Shown here in pieces: positions 43,697 through 53,811 of a stretch of 64,000 nucleotides of DNA (its first letter is position 1; each line of letters opens with the position of its first letter). This DNA comes from Actinoplanes ianthinogenes. Lineage in GTDB: Bacteria > Actinomycetota > Actinomycetes > Mycobacteriales > Micromonosporaceae. A model generated the notes under the pieces. That model saw only the letters and a list, made by a program, of their open reading frames with translations, searched no databases and had not been told where the DNA came from. Where the stretch lies: positions 1,674,001-1,738,000 of the forward strand of contig NZ_AP023356.1 of the NCBI RefSeq assembly GCF_018324205.1. The letters are read 5' to 3'. Both the position numbers and the translations under genes were made by a program.

Positions 43697-44800
43697 TCAG
43701 CGCCGTCCGAACAACCGTCGCCAGCCGCTGGGCCGTGGCCGGGGCGGAACCGGCTCCGGCGCCTCGTCCGCTTCCGCCTCCTCTTCCTCGTCGTCCTCGC
43801 TCTGCCGCAGGACGGCGTGGGCCAGCGCCTTCTCCCCCTCGACCGCGCCCGGCGTGACCAGCATCAGGTGCGCCAGCGACGACCAGATCATCACCGGCCG
43901 CGGCGCCTCGGTCGCCGCGATCAGCCGGTCGCGGACCAGGTCACGTACCTCGGCGCGCAGCTCCGGCTCCCGGTAGGCGGCGGTGACCAGGGCGAACAGC
44001 GCCGCGTCGGAGACCCAGTCCTCGACCCCGAAGGCCAGGTCGACCAGCACCTGGCGGCGGGTCGAGGTGGCCCACGGCTGATCCTTCGCGTGGTGCAGGA
44101 TGCCGAGGCACACCCAGGGCTGGAGCAGCCGGTACCAGTACACCGGGTCGGACTTGGCCAGGACCTGGTAGCGCGGGATGTCCGGCGCCTGCGGCGGGTG
44201 CACCAACAGCCCCAGCAGGTCGTCCAGGCCCAGCTTGCCGAGCGGCTCGGCCTGCGCGTACCCGGCGAGCGGCGACGGCCACGGCTCGGCGGCGACCCGC
44301 TGGAGCAGCTCGGCCGCCTCGGCCGAGGGCGGGGCGACCGCCGGCTCCGCGTCACCGCCGCGGTAACGCCAGACGGCGTACGTCCCGGGCCGCAGCGGGA
44401 CCCGCGGGTCCGGCTGCCCGAAGTCGGCGATGCCCACCGGCACCGGCCCGGCCACCCGCAGGAACGCGGCGATCGCGCTGGCCGGCTCCGGGCCGGAGAT
44501 GCCCAGCTCGGTGACCGCGAGGTCCTTGCCGGCCGCCCGTTCCCGGACGATGTCCCGGGTGATGCTGACGACCGACTCCTGCGGCATCGGCACCCAGTTG
44601 AGCCAGGTCTTCCGGTGCCCGGCCATCGCGAACAGCATGTCGGTGGTCGCGCAGGCGTGCGGATCGTCGGCGACCGCGACCAGGTCGGCCACGTCTCCGG
44701 AGGTCCGGAACCGCAGCGCCCGCCGCGCGGCCTCCCGGTGCGGAAAGCCGTCGTCCGCGGCGAGTTCCCTGAGCTTGGCATCCACGTCTTCGCTGACCAT
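43697..44800 (-). CDS. Hypothetical protein
   Basis: 367 residues from the ATG at 44800 (upstream frame lacks a site). Soluble and mostly helical; blocks include WLNWVPMPQESV and WYRLLQPWVCLGILHHAKDQPW. The C-terminus is an acidic Glu/Asp run followed by a Pro/Arg tail. No catalytic motif recognised. Confidence 0.55.
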   Translation of the reverse strand: MVSEDVDAKLRELAADDGFPHREAARRALRFRTSGDVADLVAVADDPHACATTDMLFAMAGHRKTWLNWVPMPQESVVSITRDIVRERAAGKDLAVTELGISGPEPASAIAAFLRVAGPVPVGIADFGQPDPRVPLRPGTYAVWRYRGGDAEPAVAPPSAEAAELLQRVAAEPWPSPLAGYAQAEPLGKLGLDDLLGLLVHPPQAPDIPRYQVLAKSDPVYWYRLLQPWVCLGILHHAKDQPWATSTRRQVLVDLAFGVEDWVSDAALFALVTAAYREPELRAEVRDLVRDRLIAATEAPRPVMIWSSLAHLMLVTPGAVEGEKALAHAVLRQSEDDEEEEAEADEAPEPVPPRPRPSGWRRLFGRR

Positions 44801-44936
44801 GGCGGGAGAGCTTAATCGGTCAAATGCGAATCCGCGCCCCATCCGGCCGCGGTCGGCGAACCGGTGGTCCGGCCCGGGAACACCCCGCTTACGGTACGAC
44901 CTGAGCACGCTCACGCCGCTCCCGGACCCTGCCCGT

Positions 44937-44948
44937 CGAAACCTTTCG
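44937..44948. promoter_or_regulatory. Probable LacI-type operator
   Basis: CGAAA-CC-TTTCG, a perfect 5-bp inverted repeat 76 bp before the LacI-family gene. A second TTTCGG follows 8 bp on. Autoregulation is likely. Confidence 0.45.
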
Positions 44949-45023
44949 GAGAGATTTCGGGGTCGATCGGCGGGGGTGTACCGTGCCGATCACATGACGT
45001 AGCCGTTCGACGGGGGAATCATC

Positions 45024-46034
45024 GTGTCGACGCGCCGGCCGACGCTGACCGAGATCGCCCGCGAGGCGAACGTGGCTGTCTCCACGGTTTCGAAAGTCCT
45101 CAACGGGCATACCGACGTCGCGCCGGCCACCCGGCGGACCATCGAGAAACTGATCGTCGAGCACGGCTACCGGCGCCCCCGGGCCGCGCGCCGGACCGGA
45201 CGCCGCACCGACCTGATCGACCTGGTGATGGACCGGCTGGACAGCGCCTGGAGCCTGTCCCTGCTGTCCGGGGTGGAGGAGGTGATCGAGGAGGCCGGGC
45301 TGAGCCTGGTGGTCTCCTCGGTGCACAACCGGCAGTCGCTGACCCGCCGCTGGGTCGACTCGCTGCTGGCCCGCGGCTCGGAGGGGGCGATCCTGGTGCT
45401 CTCCGGGCTGACCGAGGCGCAACGCGCCGACCTGGAGCGCCGCGGCCTGCCGTTCGTCGTGGTGGACGGGGCCGGCCAGCCGCCGCCGGAGGTGCCGTCG
45501 ATCGGCGCGACGAACTTCGCCGGCGGGTACGCGGCCACCGAGCACCTGATCGGACTCGGCCACCGGCGCATCGCCGTGATCGGCGGGCCGGAGCCGTTGC
45601 CGAGCACCCGGGCCCGGATCGCCGGGTACCGGGCCGCGCTGGAGACGGCCGGGATGCCGGCGGACCGGCAGCTGGTGCGGTACACCGGCTTCCAGCACGA
45701 GGACGGGTTGCGGGCGACCGCCGCGCTGCTGGAGCTGGCCGACCCGCCGACGGCGATCGTCGCGGGCAGCGATCAGCAGGCGACCGGGGTGTACGAGGCG
45801 CTGCGCCGGGGCGGGCGGAGCATCCCGGCGCAGGTGAGCGTGGTCGGCTTCGACGACCTGGCCTTCGCGCGGTGGATGGCGCCGCCGCTGACCACGGTGC
45901 GGCAGCCGCTGCACGAGATGGGGGTGGCGGCGGCGCGGACGCTGCTGCGGTTGATCAACGGGGAGCGACTGGAGTCGACGCGGATCGAGCTGGCGACGGA
46001 GCTGGTGGTGCGGGAGAGCACGGCGGCGCGCTGA
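45024..46034 (+). CDS. LacI-family transcriptional regulator
   Basis: 336 residues, GTG start with a GGGGGAA site. HTH and hinge: TLTEIAREANVAVSTVSKVLNGHTDVAP; periplasmic-binding-like ligand domain with VSVVGFDDLAFARWMAPPLTTVRQP. Normally controls sugar uptake genes, but no sugar transporter or glycosidase is adjacent. Confidence 0.9.
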   Translation: MSTRRPTLTEIAREANVAVSTVSKVLNGHTDVAPATRRTIEKLIVEHGYRRPRAARRTGRRTDLIDLVMDRLDSAWSLSLLSGVEEVIEEAGLSLVVSSVHNRQSLTRRWVDSLLARGSEGAILVLSGLTEAQRADLERRGLPFVVVDGAGQPPPEVPSIGATNFAGGYAATEHLIGLGHRRIAVIGGPEPLPSTRARIAGYRAALETAGMPADRQLVRYTGFQHEDGLRATAALLELADPPTAIVAGSDQQATGVYEALRRGGRSIPAQVSVVGFDDLAFARWMAPPLTTVRQPLHEMGVAAARTLLRLINGERLESTRIELATELVVRESTAAR

Positions 46035-46037
46035 TCG

Positions 46038-46062
46038 GCGTACGCGAATCGGGTTTTAGATC
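46038..46062 (+). repeat. Dispersed motif copy 4
   Basis: GCGTACGC, GAATCGGG, TTTTAGATC between convergent genes. It contains the stop codon of the GGDEF-EAL gene. Confidence 0.6.
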
Positions 46063-48269
46063 TTGGCGGTCGTGAGCGGGCTGAAATCCGGATCCGGGAC
46101 GGGTTTGCCGAAGTAGTAGCCCTGCGCGTATTCGTAGCCGAGTTCGCGCAGGTAGGCGGCCTGCTCGGCGGTTTCGACGCCCTCTGCGACGGCGCGCAGC
46201 CGCAGGCCGTTGCTGACCCGGATCAGGGCATCCGCGATCACCGCCCGCTCGCCGCCCGCGGTGATCTCGTCGACGAACGACTTGTCGACCTTGAGGACGT
46301 CCACCGGTACGGTGCGCAGCAGGCCCAGCGACGAGTGCCCGGTGCCGAAGTCGTCCAGCGCGATCCGCACTCCGGCCGCGTGCAGGGTCTCCACCGCGTG
46401 CACCGCGGTGCCGCCGCCGAACAGCGCGGTCTCGGTCACCTCGACCAGCAGCTCGGCGGGGGCCAGCCCGCACTCGTCGAGGATGCCGGCCACCACCGCG
46501 GGGAAGCCGGGTTCGCTCAGCTGGCGGGCGGAGACGTTGACGCTGACGTAGTCGGGCGCGTCCGGGCCCAGCGCCCGCCAGCCGGCGAACTTGTGGCAGG
46601 CGGTCCGCATGACGAACTCGCCCAGCTCGACGATCAGGCCGTTGTCCTCGGCGATCGGGATGAAGTCGACCGGGCTGACGAACCCGCGCACCGGGTGATG
46701 CCAGCGGACCAGCGCCTCGACCGCCCGGATCCGGGTGGTGCGCAGGTCCACGATCGGCTGGTAGACCACCCGGAAGTCGCCGTCGTCCAGGCTGTGCCGC
46801 AGGTCGGCGCCGAGCCGGGCGGCCGCGTCGGCGCGCTCGTCCAGCTCCGGCGTGTAGATCATCAGCTGGCTGCCGGCCGCCCGGGCGGCGTAGCGGGCGG
46901 TGTCCGCACGGCGGACCAGCTCGGGCACCGGGACCGCGCCGCAGTCCTCGCTGTCGGCCACCCCGAGCCGGGCGTTGAGCAGCAGCTCGTGCTCGCCGGA
47001 GACGACCGGGCGGCGCAGCAGGTCGACCAGCCGGGCCACCACGGCGTCGCCCTCGTCGTCCCGGGCGTCCCCGACCAGCACGGCGAACTCGTCGGCGCCC
47101 ATCCGGGCCACCGCGTCGCTCTCCCGCAGCGAGGCGCGCAGCAGGGTGGCCACGGCGGCCAGCGCCTGGTCCCCGGTCGCCCGGCCGAGCCGGTCGTTGA
47201 CGTGCTTGAACCCGGCCAGGTCGAGCATGATCAGCCGGCAGGGGCCCGCGTCCACCCGCTTGGCCGCCTCCTCCTCGAAGGCGCGCCTGTTCGGCAGGCC
47301 GGTCAGGTCGTCGAGCATGGCCAGGTCGTGCAGCCGGCGGGCCTGGCTGTGCACCCGGGCGATGTACCCGGACATCCGGGTGATGATCAGCAGGAACAGC
47401 GCCATCGAGCCGATCCCGACGGCGAGCCAGCTCATCTGCCCGCCGCCGTGCTCGCCCTGCACCAGCAGGATCGCCGGGACCAGCAGCATCGAGGCGGTCA
47501 GCGCGAGCAGGCGGCTCCAGCCCAGGCTGTCGCCCTCCTCGGCGGGCGCGGTGGCCGGGGCCGGGTGGGCGGCCGCGGCGGCCCAGCAGACGTAGGCGAC
47601 CAGATAACCGGCCGAGACGTAGGTGCTGCCGGTGAGCATGAAATCGGGCAGGAGCGTGTAGACCACGTTGCAGGCCAGGGTGACCACGCCGCCCGCGGTG
47701 AGAAGCCACATGCTCGGGGTGCGCGGCCCGCGGCGCAGCAGCATCGGCACCAGCAGGGCGCAGAGCAGCACCCCCATGGTCGGATAGCCGGCGGTCACCG
47801 CCCGGGCCAGCGGCGGCACGGCCGGGTCGACCAGGATCGGCGCGATCACGAACGTCCAGTACACGATCCCGACGCTGATCGCCACGATCGCCGAGTCGAT
47901 CAGGTTGCCGGACCAGATCGGGCCGCGCCGCCGGGTCAGCCGGAAGAGCGCGACCAGCAGCATCGGGTAGGCGCCCAGGTAGAACGCGTCCGCCCAGGAG
48001 GGGAACGGGGGTGGCTGCCCGGACAGCAGCGGGACGGCGTAGACCAGGTCGCCGGCCGCCCAGGAGGCGATGCCGCCGGCGAAGGCGTACCAGGCGGACA
48101 GCCGGCGGCGGCGGGCGCCGGCCATCATGATGGCAACGGCTCCGACCGCGAGCAGCGAGGACAGGACGACCGAGGGCCAGCCGTAGGGCAGCAGGGCGTA
48201 CCCGGCCGCCACGGCCGTGCCACCCACCAGCCAGGCGAGCCACCCCGGGGGCCGCCGGAGACCCGTCAC
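46056..48269 (-). CDS. Membrane GGDEF-EAL cyclic-di-GMP protein, probable phosphodiesterase
   Basis: 737 residues, GTG start. About eight to nine N-terminal membrane helices (to ~300), GGDEF domain with the signature as GADEF at 391-395 and an upstream RESD inhibitory-site motif, then an EAL domain with EALVRW (518), DDFGTGHSS, KVDKSFV, AEGVET and QGYYFGKP. EAL residues look intact; the second Gly of GGDEF is Ala, so net c-di-GMP hydrolysis is likelier. Confidence 0.85.
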   Translation of the reverse strand: MTGLRRPPGWLAWLVGGTAVAAGYALLPYGWPSVVLSSLLAVGAVAIMMAGARRRRLSAWYAFAGGIASWAAGDLVYAVPLLSGQPPPFPSWADAFYLGAYPMLLVALFRLTRRRGPIWSGNLIDSAIVAISVGIVYWTFVIAPILVDPAVPPLARAVTAGYPTMGVLLCALLVPMLLRRGPRTPSMWLLTAGGVVTLACNVVYTLLPDFMLTGSTYVSAGYLVAYVCWAAAAAHPAPATAPAEEGDSLGWSRLLALTASMLLVPAILLVQGEHGGGQMSWLAVGIGSMALFLLIITRMSGYIARVHSQARRLHDLAMLDDLTGLPNRRAFEEEAAKRVDAGPCRLIMLDLAGFKHVNDRLGRATGDQALAAVATLLRASLRESDAVARMGADEFAVLVGDARDDEGDAVVARLVDLLRRPVVSGEHELLLNARLGVADSEDCGAVPVPELVRRADTARYAARAAGSQLMIYTPELDERADAAARLGADLRHSLDDGDFRVVYQPIVDLRTTRIRAVEALVRWHHPVRGFVSPVDFIPIAEDNGLIVELGEFVMRTACHKFAGWRALGPDAPDYVSVNVSARQLSEPGFPAVVAGILDECGLAPAELLVEVTETALFGGGTAVHAVETLHAAGVRIALDDFGTGHSSLGLLRTVPVDVLKVDKSFVDEITAGGERAVIADALIRVSNGLRLRAVAEGVETAEQAAYLRELGYEYAQGYYFGKPVPDPDFSPLTTAKI

Positions 48270-48288
48270 ACCCCCTCAGATCGGCACT

Positions 48289-48316
48289 ACCCCGGCCGAG
48301 TTGAGCCACCCGGGGT
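48289..48316. terminator. Weak hairpin after the response regulator operon
   Basis: 7-bp stem ACCCCGG/CCGGGGT with a 14-nt loop, 24 bp past the response regulator stop. Alternative role in the GGDEF-EAL leader cannot be excluded. Confidence 0.4.
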
Positions 48317-48339
48317 GAGCCGCTCGACACACCCGCTGA

Positions 48340-49008
48340 TCAGGCCGGGCGGTATTCGACCTCGGGGCGGCCCGGGCCGCCGTAACGGGGGCTGCGGATC
48401 GCGCGGCCGGACTCGGCCAGGTGTTCCAGGTAGCGGCGGGCCGTCACCCGGGACGTGCCGGTGCGGGCCGCCACCTCGGCCGCGGACAGGCCCGGGGTGG
48501 CGCGCAGCGCGGACAGGATCAGGTCGAAGGTGGCCGCGTCCAGACCCTTCGGGAGGCTGTCCGGCGGACTGCCGCGCAGGGTCGCGAAAACCCGATCGAT
48601 CTCGTGCTGGGCGGACACCTCGGTGGACTCGCGCAGCTGGCTGCGGTATCGGGCGTAGCGGTCCAGCTTGTCGCGGAAGGCCGCGAAGGTGAACGGTTTC
48701 AGCAGGTAGTGGGTCACTCCCAGGGCGACCGCCTGGCGGACCACGGCGAGGTCGCGACTGGACGTCACGGCCAGCACGTCGGCGTTGCCGCCGGCCGCGC
48801 GCAGGGCTCTCGCCAGGTCGAGACCGTGCCGGTCCGGGAGGTGGAGATCCAGCAGGATCAGATCGACCTCTTCGGTACGCAACACGCCCGTCGCCTCCCG
48901 GGCCGAGTGCGCCACCCCCACCACGGTGAACCCGTCCACCCGCTCGGTGTAGGCCCGGTGCGCCTCGGCGATCAGCGGCTCGTCGTCCACCACCAGCACT
49001 CTGATCAT
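48340..49008 (-). CDS. CitB/DcuR-type response regulator
   Basis: 222 residues. Receiver: VLVVDDEPLIAEAHRAY, phosphoacceptor in ILLDLHLPDRHG, LLKPFTF. The C-terminal HTH (LSAAEVAARTGTSRVTARRYLEHLAESG) is the CitB/DpiA type. It overlaps the sensor kinase (ATGA). Expected to control the divergent dctA. Confidence 0.88.
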   Translation of the reverse strand: MIRVLVVDDEPLIAEAHRAYTERVDGFTVVGVAHSAREATGVLRTEEVDLILLDLHLPDRHGLDLARALRAAGGNADVLAVTSSRDLAVVRQAVALGVTHYLLKPFTFAAFRDKLDRYARYRSQLRESTEVSAQHEIDRVFATLRGSPPDSLPKGLDAATFDLILSALRATPGLSAAEVAARTGTSRVTARRYLEHLAESGRAIRSPRYGGPGRPEVEYRPA

Positions 49009-50537
49009 GACGGGACCGGCAGCCGTACCGTGAGGACCGCGCCGCCGCCGGGAGCGGGCGCGATGCCGTAACCACCGCCGTGCCGCTCCGCGACCTGCCG
49101 GACCAGCGCCAACCCGACGCCCCGGCCCGGGCCCGGCTTGGTGGTCCAGCCGCGCCGGAAGGCGGCGGCGGCCTGGTCCGGCGTCAGGCCGGGCCCGGTG
49201 TCGCGGACCTCGACCACCACCTGCCCGTCGTCCTGGCGGACCAGCACCCGCACCCGGCGCGGCGCCGGCGCGCCGGCCACCGCCTCCAGCGCGTTGTCGA
49301 CCAGGTTGCCGACCACGGTCAGCAGGTCGCGGCCGGGCAGCGGGGAGCCGTCCAGCTGCGACTCCGGGTCGACGGTCAGCTCCACGCCGCGTTCGCCGGC
49401 CTGCGCGGACTTGCCGAGCAGCAGGGCGGCCAGGGCCGGTTCGCGGACCGCGCCGACCACCCGGTCGGTGAGCTGCTGGGCGAGCGCGAGCTCCTCGGTG
49501 CCGAGCCGGACCGCCTCCTCCGGCTGTCCGAGTTCGACCAGGGTGAGCACGGTGTGCAGACGGTTCGCGGCCTCGTGCGCCTGTGCACGCAGCGCCTCGG
49601 TCAGGCCGTGCGCCGAGTCCAGCTCGCCGGTGAGTTGCCGCAGCTCGGTGTGGTCGCGCAGGGTCAGGACGGTGCCCTGCGAGTCGCCCGCGAACCGGCG
49701 GCTGCCGACCAGGATCCGGTCACCCGCGAGAATCGGCTCGTCCACCATCGGATGTCGCTCCGCGATCAGCGCGGCCACCTCCTCCGGGATCTCGTCCTGG
49801 ATGCCCAGCAGGCGCCTGGCCTCGTCGTTGATCAGCTCGACCTCGCCGGTGCGGCCGGTCACCACCAGACCCTCGCGGACGGCGTGCAGGACGGCGTCGT
49901 AGTACTCGTACATCCGGGTCATCTCGGCCGGGCCGAGCCCGTGGGTCTGCCGGCGCAGCCGGCGGCTGAGCAGCCAGGACCCGGCCGCGGCCAGGGCCAG
50001 CGCGGCCCCGGTGGCGACCGCGACCGCGGGCAGCTGGGCGAACAGGCCACGGTTGATCGTGGCGGTGGTGATCCCGACCGCGACCAGGCCGACGATCAGC
50101 CCGGACTCGGCGCGGATCGGCACCACGGTCCGCCACGAGTCGCCCAGGCTGCCCCGGTACTCCTCGACGACCACTCCCCCGGCCAGCGCGCCGTCGACCG
50201 AACCGGCGAACGGCAGGCCGATCAGCTTCTGGTTCGGATGCGTGTAGCGGGTCCGGTCGGGGGCCATCACCACGACGAAGTCGGTGTGCGTGGCCAGCCG
50301 GGTGGCCTCGGCGTACGGCTGGAGGATCCGGCTCGGGTCGTCGGCGCGCAGCGCGGCGACCACCGCCGGGGACCAGGCGATCGTCTCGGCGACCGCGGTG
50401 ACCTGACCGATCGCCGCGTTGCGCGCGTCCCGCCGGGCGAGCAACACCGCGCCGGTGGTGCAGACCGCGACCAGCAGGGTCACGACCAGCACCTGCAGGG
50501 CGAACAACTGCCGGGCGATACTCCAGCGTCGGGCCAT
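49005..50537 (-). CDS. CitA/DcuS-type sensor histidine kinase
   Basis: 510 residues: TM1, an extracellular PAS-like (sCACHE) domain with RYTHPNQKLIGLPF as in citrate/C4-dicarboxylate sensors, TM2, a cytoplasmic PAS, phosphoacceptor RAQAHEAANRLHTV, N-box NLVDNALEA and G-box DTGPGL. Senses external carboxylates by family. Confidence 0.88.
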   Translation of the reverse strand: MARRWSIARQLFALQVLVVTLLVAVCTTGAVLLARRDARNAAIGQVTAVAETIAWSPAVVAALRADDPSRILQPYAEATRLATHTDFVVVMAPDRTRYTHPNQKLIGLPFAGSVDGALAGGVVVEEYRGSLGDSWRTVVPIRAESGLIVGLVAVGITTATINRGLFAQLPAVAVATGAALALAAAGSWLLSRRLRRQTHGLGPAEMTRMYEYYDAVLHAVREGLVVTGRTGEVELINDEARRLLGIQDEIPEEVAALIAERHPMVDEPILAGDRILVGSRRFAGDSQGTVLTLRDHTELRQLTGELDSAHGLTEALRAQAHEAANRLHTVLTLVELGQPEEAVRLGTEELALAQQLTDRVVGAVREPALAALLLGKSAQAGERGVELTVDPESQLDGSPLPGRDLLTVVGNLVDNALEAVAGAPAPRRVRVLVRQDDGQVVVEVRDTGPGLTPDQAAAAFRRGWTTKPGPGRGVGLALVRQVAERHGGGYGIAPAPGGGAVLTVRLPVPS

Positions 50538-50615
50538 CGGTCCTCACGTTTCGGGCTCGTGAACAGAATGACCGTAATGGTGATCAGCGCTGAGACCTAG
50601 ACCACAGTCTCGGCC

Positions 50616-51917
50616 ATGAAGGATCGCACCCGCTATCTGTACCCGGCCGTCATCGTGGCGGTCCTGCTCGGCATCGCGGTCGGCCTGCTCGCCCCGGACA
50701 CCGCGGTCGAGCTGAAGCCGATCGGCACCGGATTCGTCAACCTGATCAAGATGATGATCAGCCCGGTCATCTTCTGCACCATCGTGCTCGGCGTCGGCTC
50801 GGTCCGGCAGGCCGCCAAGGTCGGCAAGGTCGGCGGCCTCACCCTCGGCTACTTCCTCACCATGTCGACCGTGGCGCTGGCCATCGGCCTGGTCGTCGGC
50901 AACCTCATCCACCCGGGCTCCGGCCTGCACCTGGACGCCACGGTCGCGGCCGCCGGGCAGAAGCAGGTCGGCGAGACCGCGAGCGAGACCACCGCCGACT
51001 TCCTGCTCGGCATCATCCCGACCACGCTGATCTCGCCCCTGGCCGGCAGCCAGGTGTTGCAGACGCTGCTGGTCGCGCTGCTGATCGGCTTCGCGCTCCA
51101 GTCGATGGGCGACCGCGCCCAGCCGGTGCTCACCGCGATCGGCGTCTTCCAGCGCCTGGTCTTCCGGGTGCTGGCCATGCTGATGTGGCTGGCCCCGATC
51201 GGCGCGTTCGGTGCGATCGCCGCGGTGGTCGGCTCGGCCGGCGTGGACGCGCTGATCAGTCTCGGCCAGATCATGCTCGGCTTCTATCTGACCTGTGTGC
51301 TCTTCGTGTTCGGCGTGCTCGGCCCGCTGCTCTGGCTGGTCGCCCGGATCAACATCCTGCGGCTGTTCCGATACCTGGGCCGGGAGTTCCTGCTGATCCT
51401 GTCCACCTCGTCGTCCGAGTCGGCGCTGCCCCGGCTGATCGCGAAGATGGAGCACGTCGGGGTGAGCAAGCCGGTGGTCGGCATCGCGGTGCCGACCGGG
51501 TACTCGTTCAACCTGGACGGCACGGCGATCTACCTGACCATGGCGTCGCTGTTCATCGCCCAGGCGACCGGCCACCCGCTGTCGATCGCGGAGCAGGTCT
51601 CGCTGCTCCTCTTCATGATCATCGCGTCGAAGGGCGCGGCCGGGGTGACCGGCGCCGGGCTCGCCACGCTGGCCGGCGGGTTGCAGACGCACCGGCCGGA
51701 GTTGGTCGACGGGGTCGGGCTGATCGTCGGGATCGACCGGTTCATGTCCGAGGCGCGGGCGCTGACCAACTTCGCCGGCAACGCCGTCGCGACCGTGCTG
51801 ATCGCCGTCTGGACCAGGGAGTTCGACCGGGAACGGGCGAACCTGGTGCTCGGCGGCGGCGACCCGTTCGACGCCGTCGCGCCCGCCGAGGAGGAACCGG
51901 CGCTGGAGAAGGTCTGA
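50616..51917 (+). CDS. dctA: C4-dicarboxylate/cation symporter (DAACS family)
   Basis: 433 residues, eight helices plus two hairpin loops. Serine-rich hairpin STSSSESALP (~262), GYSFNLDGTAIY (~294) and DRFMSEARALTNFAGNAVATV are diagnostic. Imports succinate, fumarate or malate with Na+/H+. Divergent from the CitA/CitB-like system, which probably induces it. Confidence 0.9.
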   Translation: MKDRTRYLYPAVIVAVLLGIAVGLLAPDTAVELKPIGTGFVNLIKMMISPVIFCTIVLGVGSVRQAAKVGKVGGLTLGYFLTMSTVALAIGLVVGNLIHPGSGLHLDATVAAAGQKQVGETASETTADFLLGIIPTTLISPLAGSQVLQTLLVALLIGFALQSMGDRAQPVLTAIGVFQRLVFRVLAMLMWLAPIGAFGAIAAVVGSAGVDALISLGQIMLGFYLTCVLFVFGVLGPLLWLVARINILRLFRYLGREFLLILSTSSSESALPRLIAKMEHVGVSKPVVGIAVPTGYSFNLDGTAIYLTMASLFIAQATGHPLSIAEQVSLLLFMIIASKGAAGVTGAGLATLAGGLQTHRPELVDGVGLIVGIDRFMSEARALTNFAGNAVATVLIAVWTREFDRERANLVLGGGDPFDAVAPAEEEPALEKV

Positions 51918-51922
51918 TCCCT

Positions 51923-51962
51923 CGCACAGGGCGCTGTCACGGCCGTGCCAGCGCCCTGTGCG
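51923..51962 (+). terminator. Terminator after dctA
   Basis: 14-bp perfect stem CGCACAGGGCGCTG with its complement; the 12-nt loop contains CACGGCCGTG, itself palindromic. Starts 5 bp after the stop. Confidence 0.75.
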
Positions 51963-52018
51963 GATCATGCCAGTCCGCCCCCGCACTCTCGATGTCGTAA
52001 CCGGGATGAGGGGGGATC

Positions 52019-52998
<980 letters not shown>

Positions 52999-53002
<4 letters not shown>

Positions 53003-53811
53003 CCACGGCAGTTCTCGCCAAGCCGGCGACCCTGGACGCCCCGCGGCGCGGCGGGCTGATCCGGCACAGCGCCGCGCTCGCCAAGCGCAGCCTGATCAAG
53101 ACCGTCCGCACCCCGGAAGCCCTGATCGACGTCACCATCCAGCCGATCATCTTCCTGCTGATGTTCACCTACCTGTTCGGCGGCGCCATCGCCGCCGACG
53201 GCGACCGGCACGGCTACCTGCAACTCCTGCTGCCCGGCATGCTCGCCCAGTCGCTCGCGATGGGCGGCATCGCGCTCGGCCAGAACCTGAACGCCGACAT
53301 CGAGAAGGGCGTCTTCGACCGGTTCCGCTCCCTGCCGGTGTCCCGCTCGGCGCCGCTGGTCGGCGCGGTCGGCGCGGACATCGTCCGCTACCTCACGGTG
53401 TGCCTGGTGACGCTCGGGGTCGGCACCGTCATGGGCTTCCGGATCGAGACCGGCGTGACGCCCACCCTCGCCGCGATCGCCCTGGCCATCGGGTTCGGCC
53501 TCTGCTTCGGCTGGGTCTCGGTCTGGGTCGGCATGCTGGTGCGCACCTCCGGCGCGGTGCAGGGCGTGATGTTCCTGCTGGTCTTCCCGCTGTCGTTCGG
53601 CAGCAACGTGTTCGTCCCGACCGAGACGATGCCCGGCTGGTTGCAGGGCTTCGTCCACGTCAACCCGATCACTCATCTGGTCAGCGCGGAACGCGGCCTG
53701 CTGGTCGGCGGCCCGGTCGCCCACCACCTGCTGATCACCCTGGCCTGGATGGCCGGGCTGCTGGTGGTCTTCGTCCCGCTGGCCCTGCGCGCCTACAACA
53801 AGCGCACCTAG
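52999..53811 (+). CDS. ABC-2 type permease, DrrB-like
   Basis: 270 residues, six membrane helices. DrrB-type marks: DVTIQPIIFLLMFTYLFGG, the central EKGVFDRFRSLPVSRSAPL block and FPLSFGSNVFVPTETMPGWLQ. Forms an exporter with the upstream ATPase; substrate unknown. Confidence 0.87.
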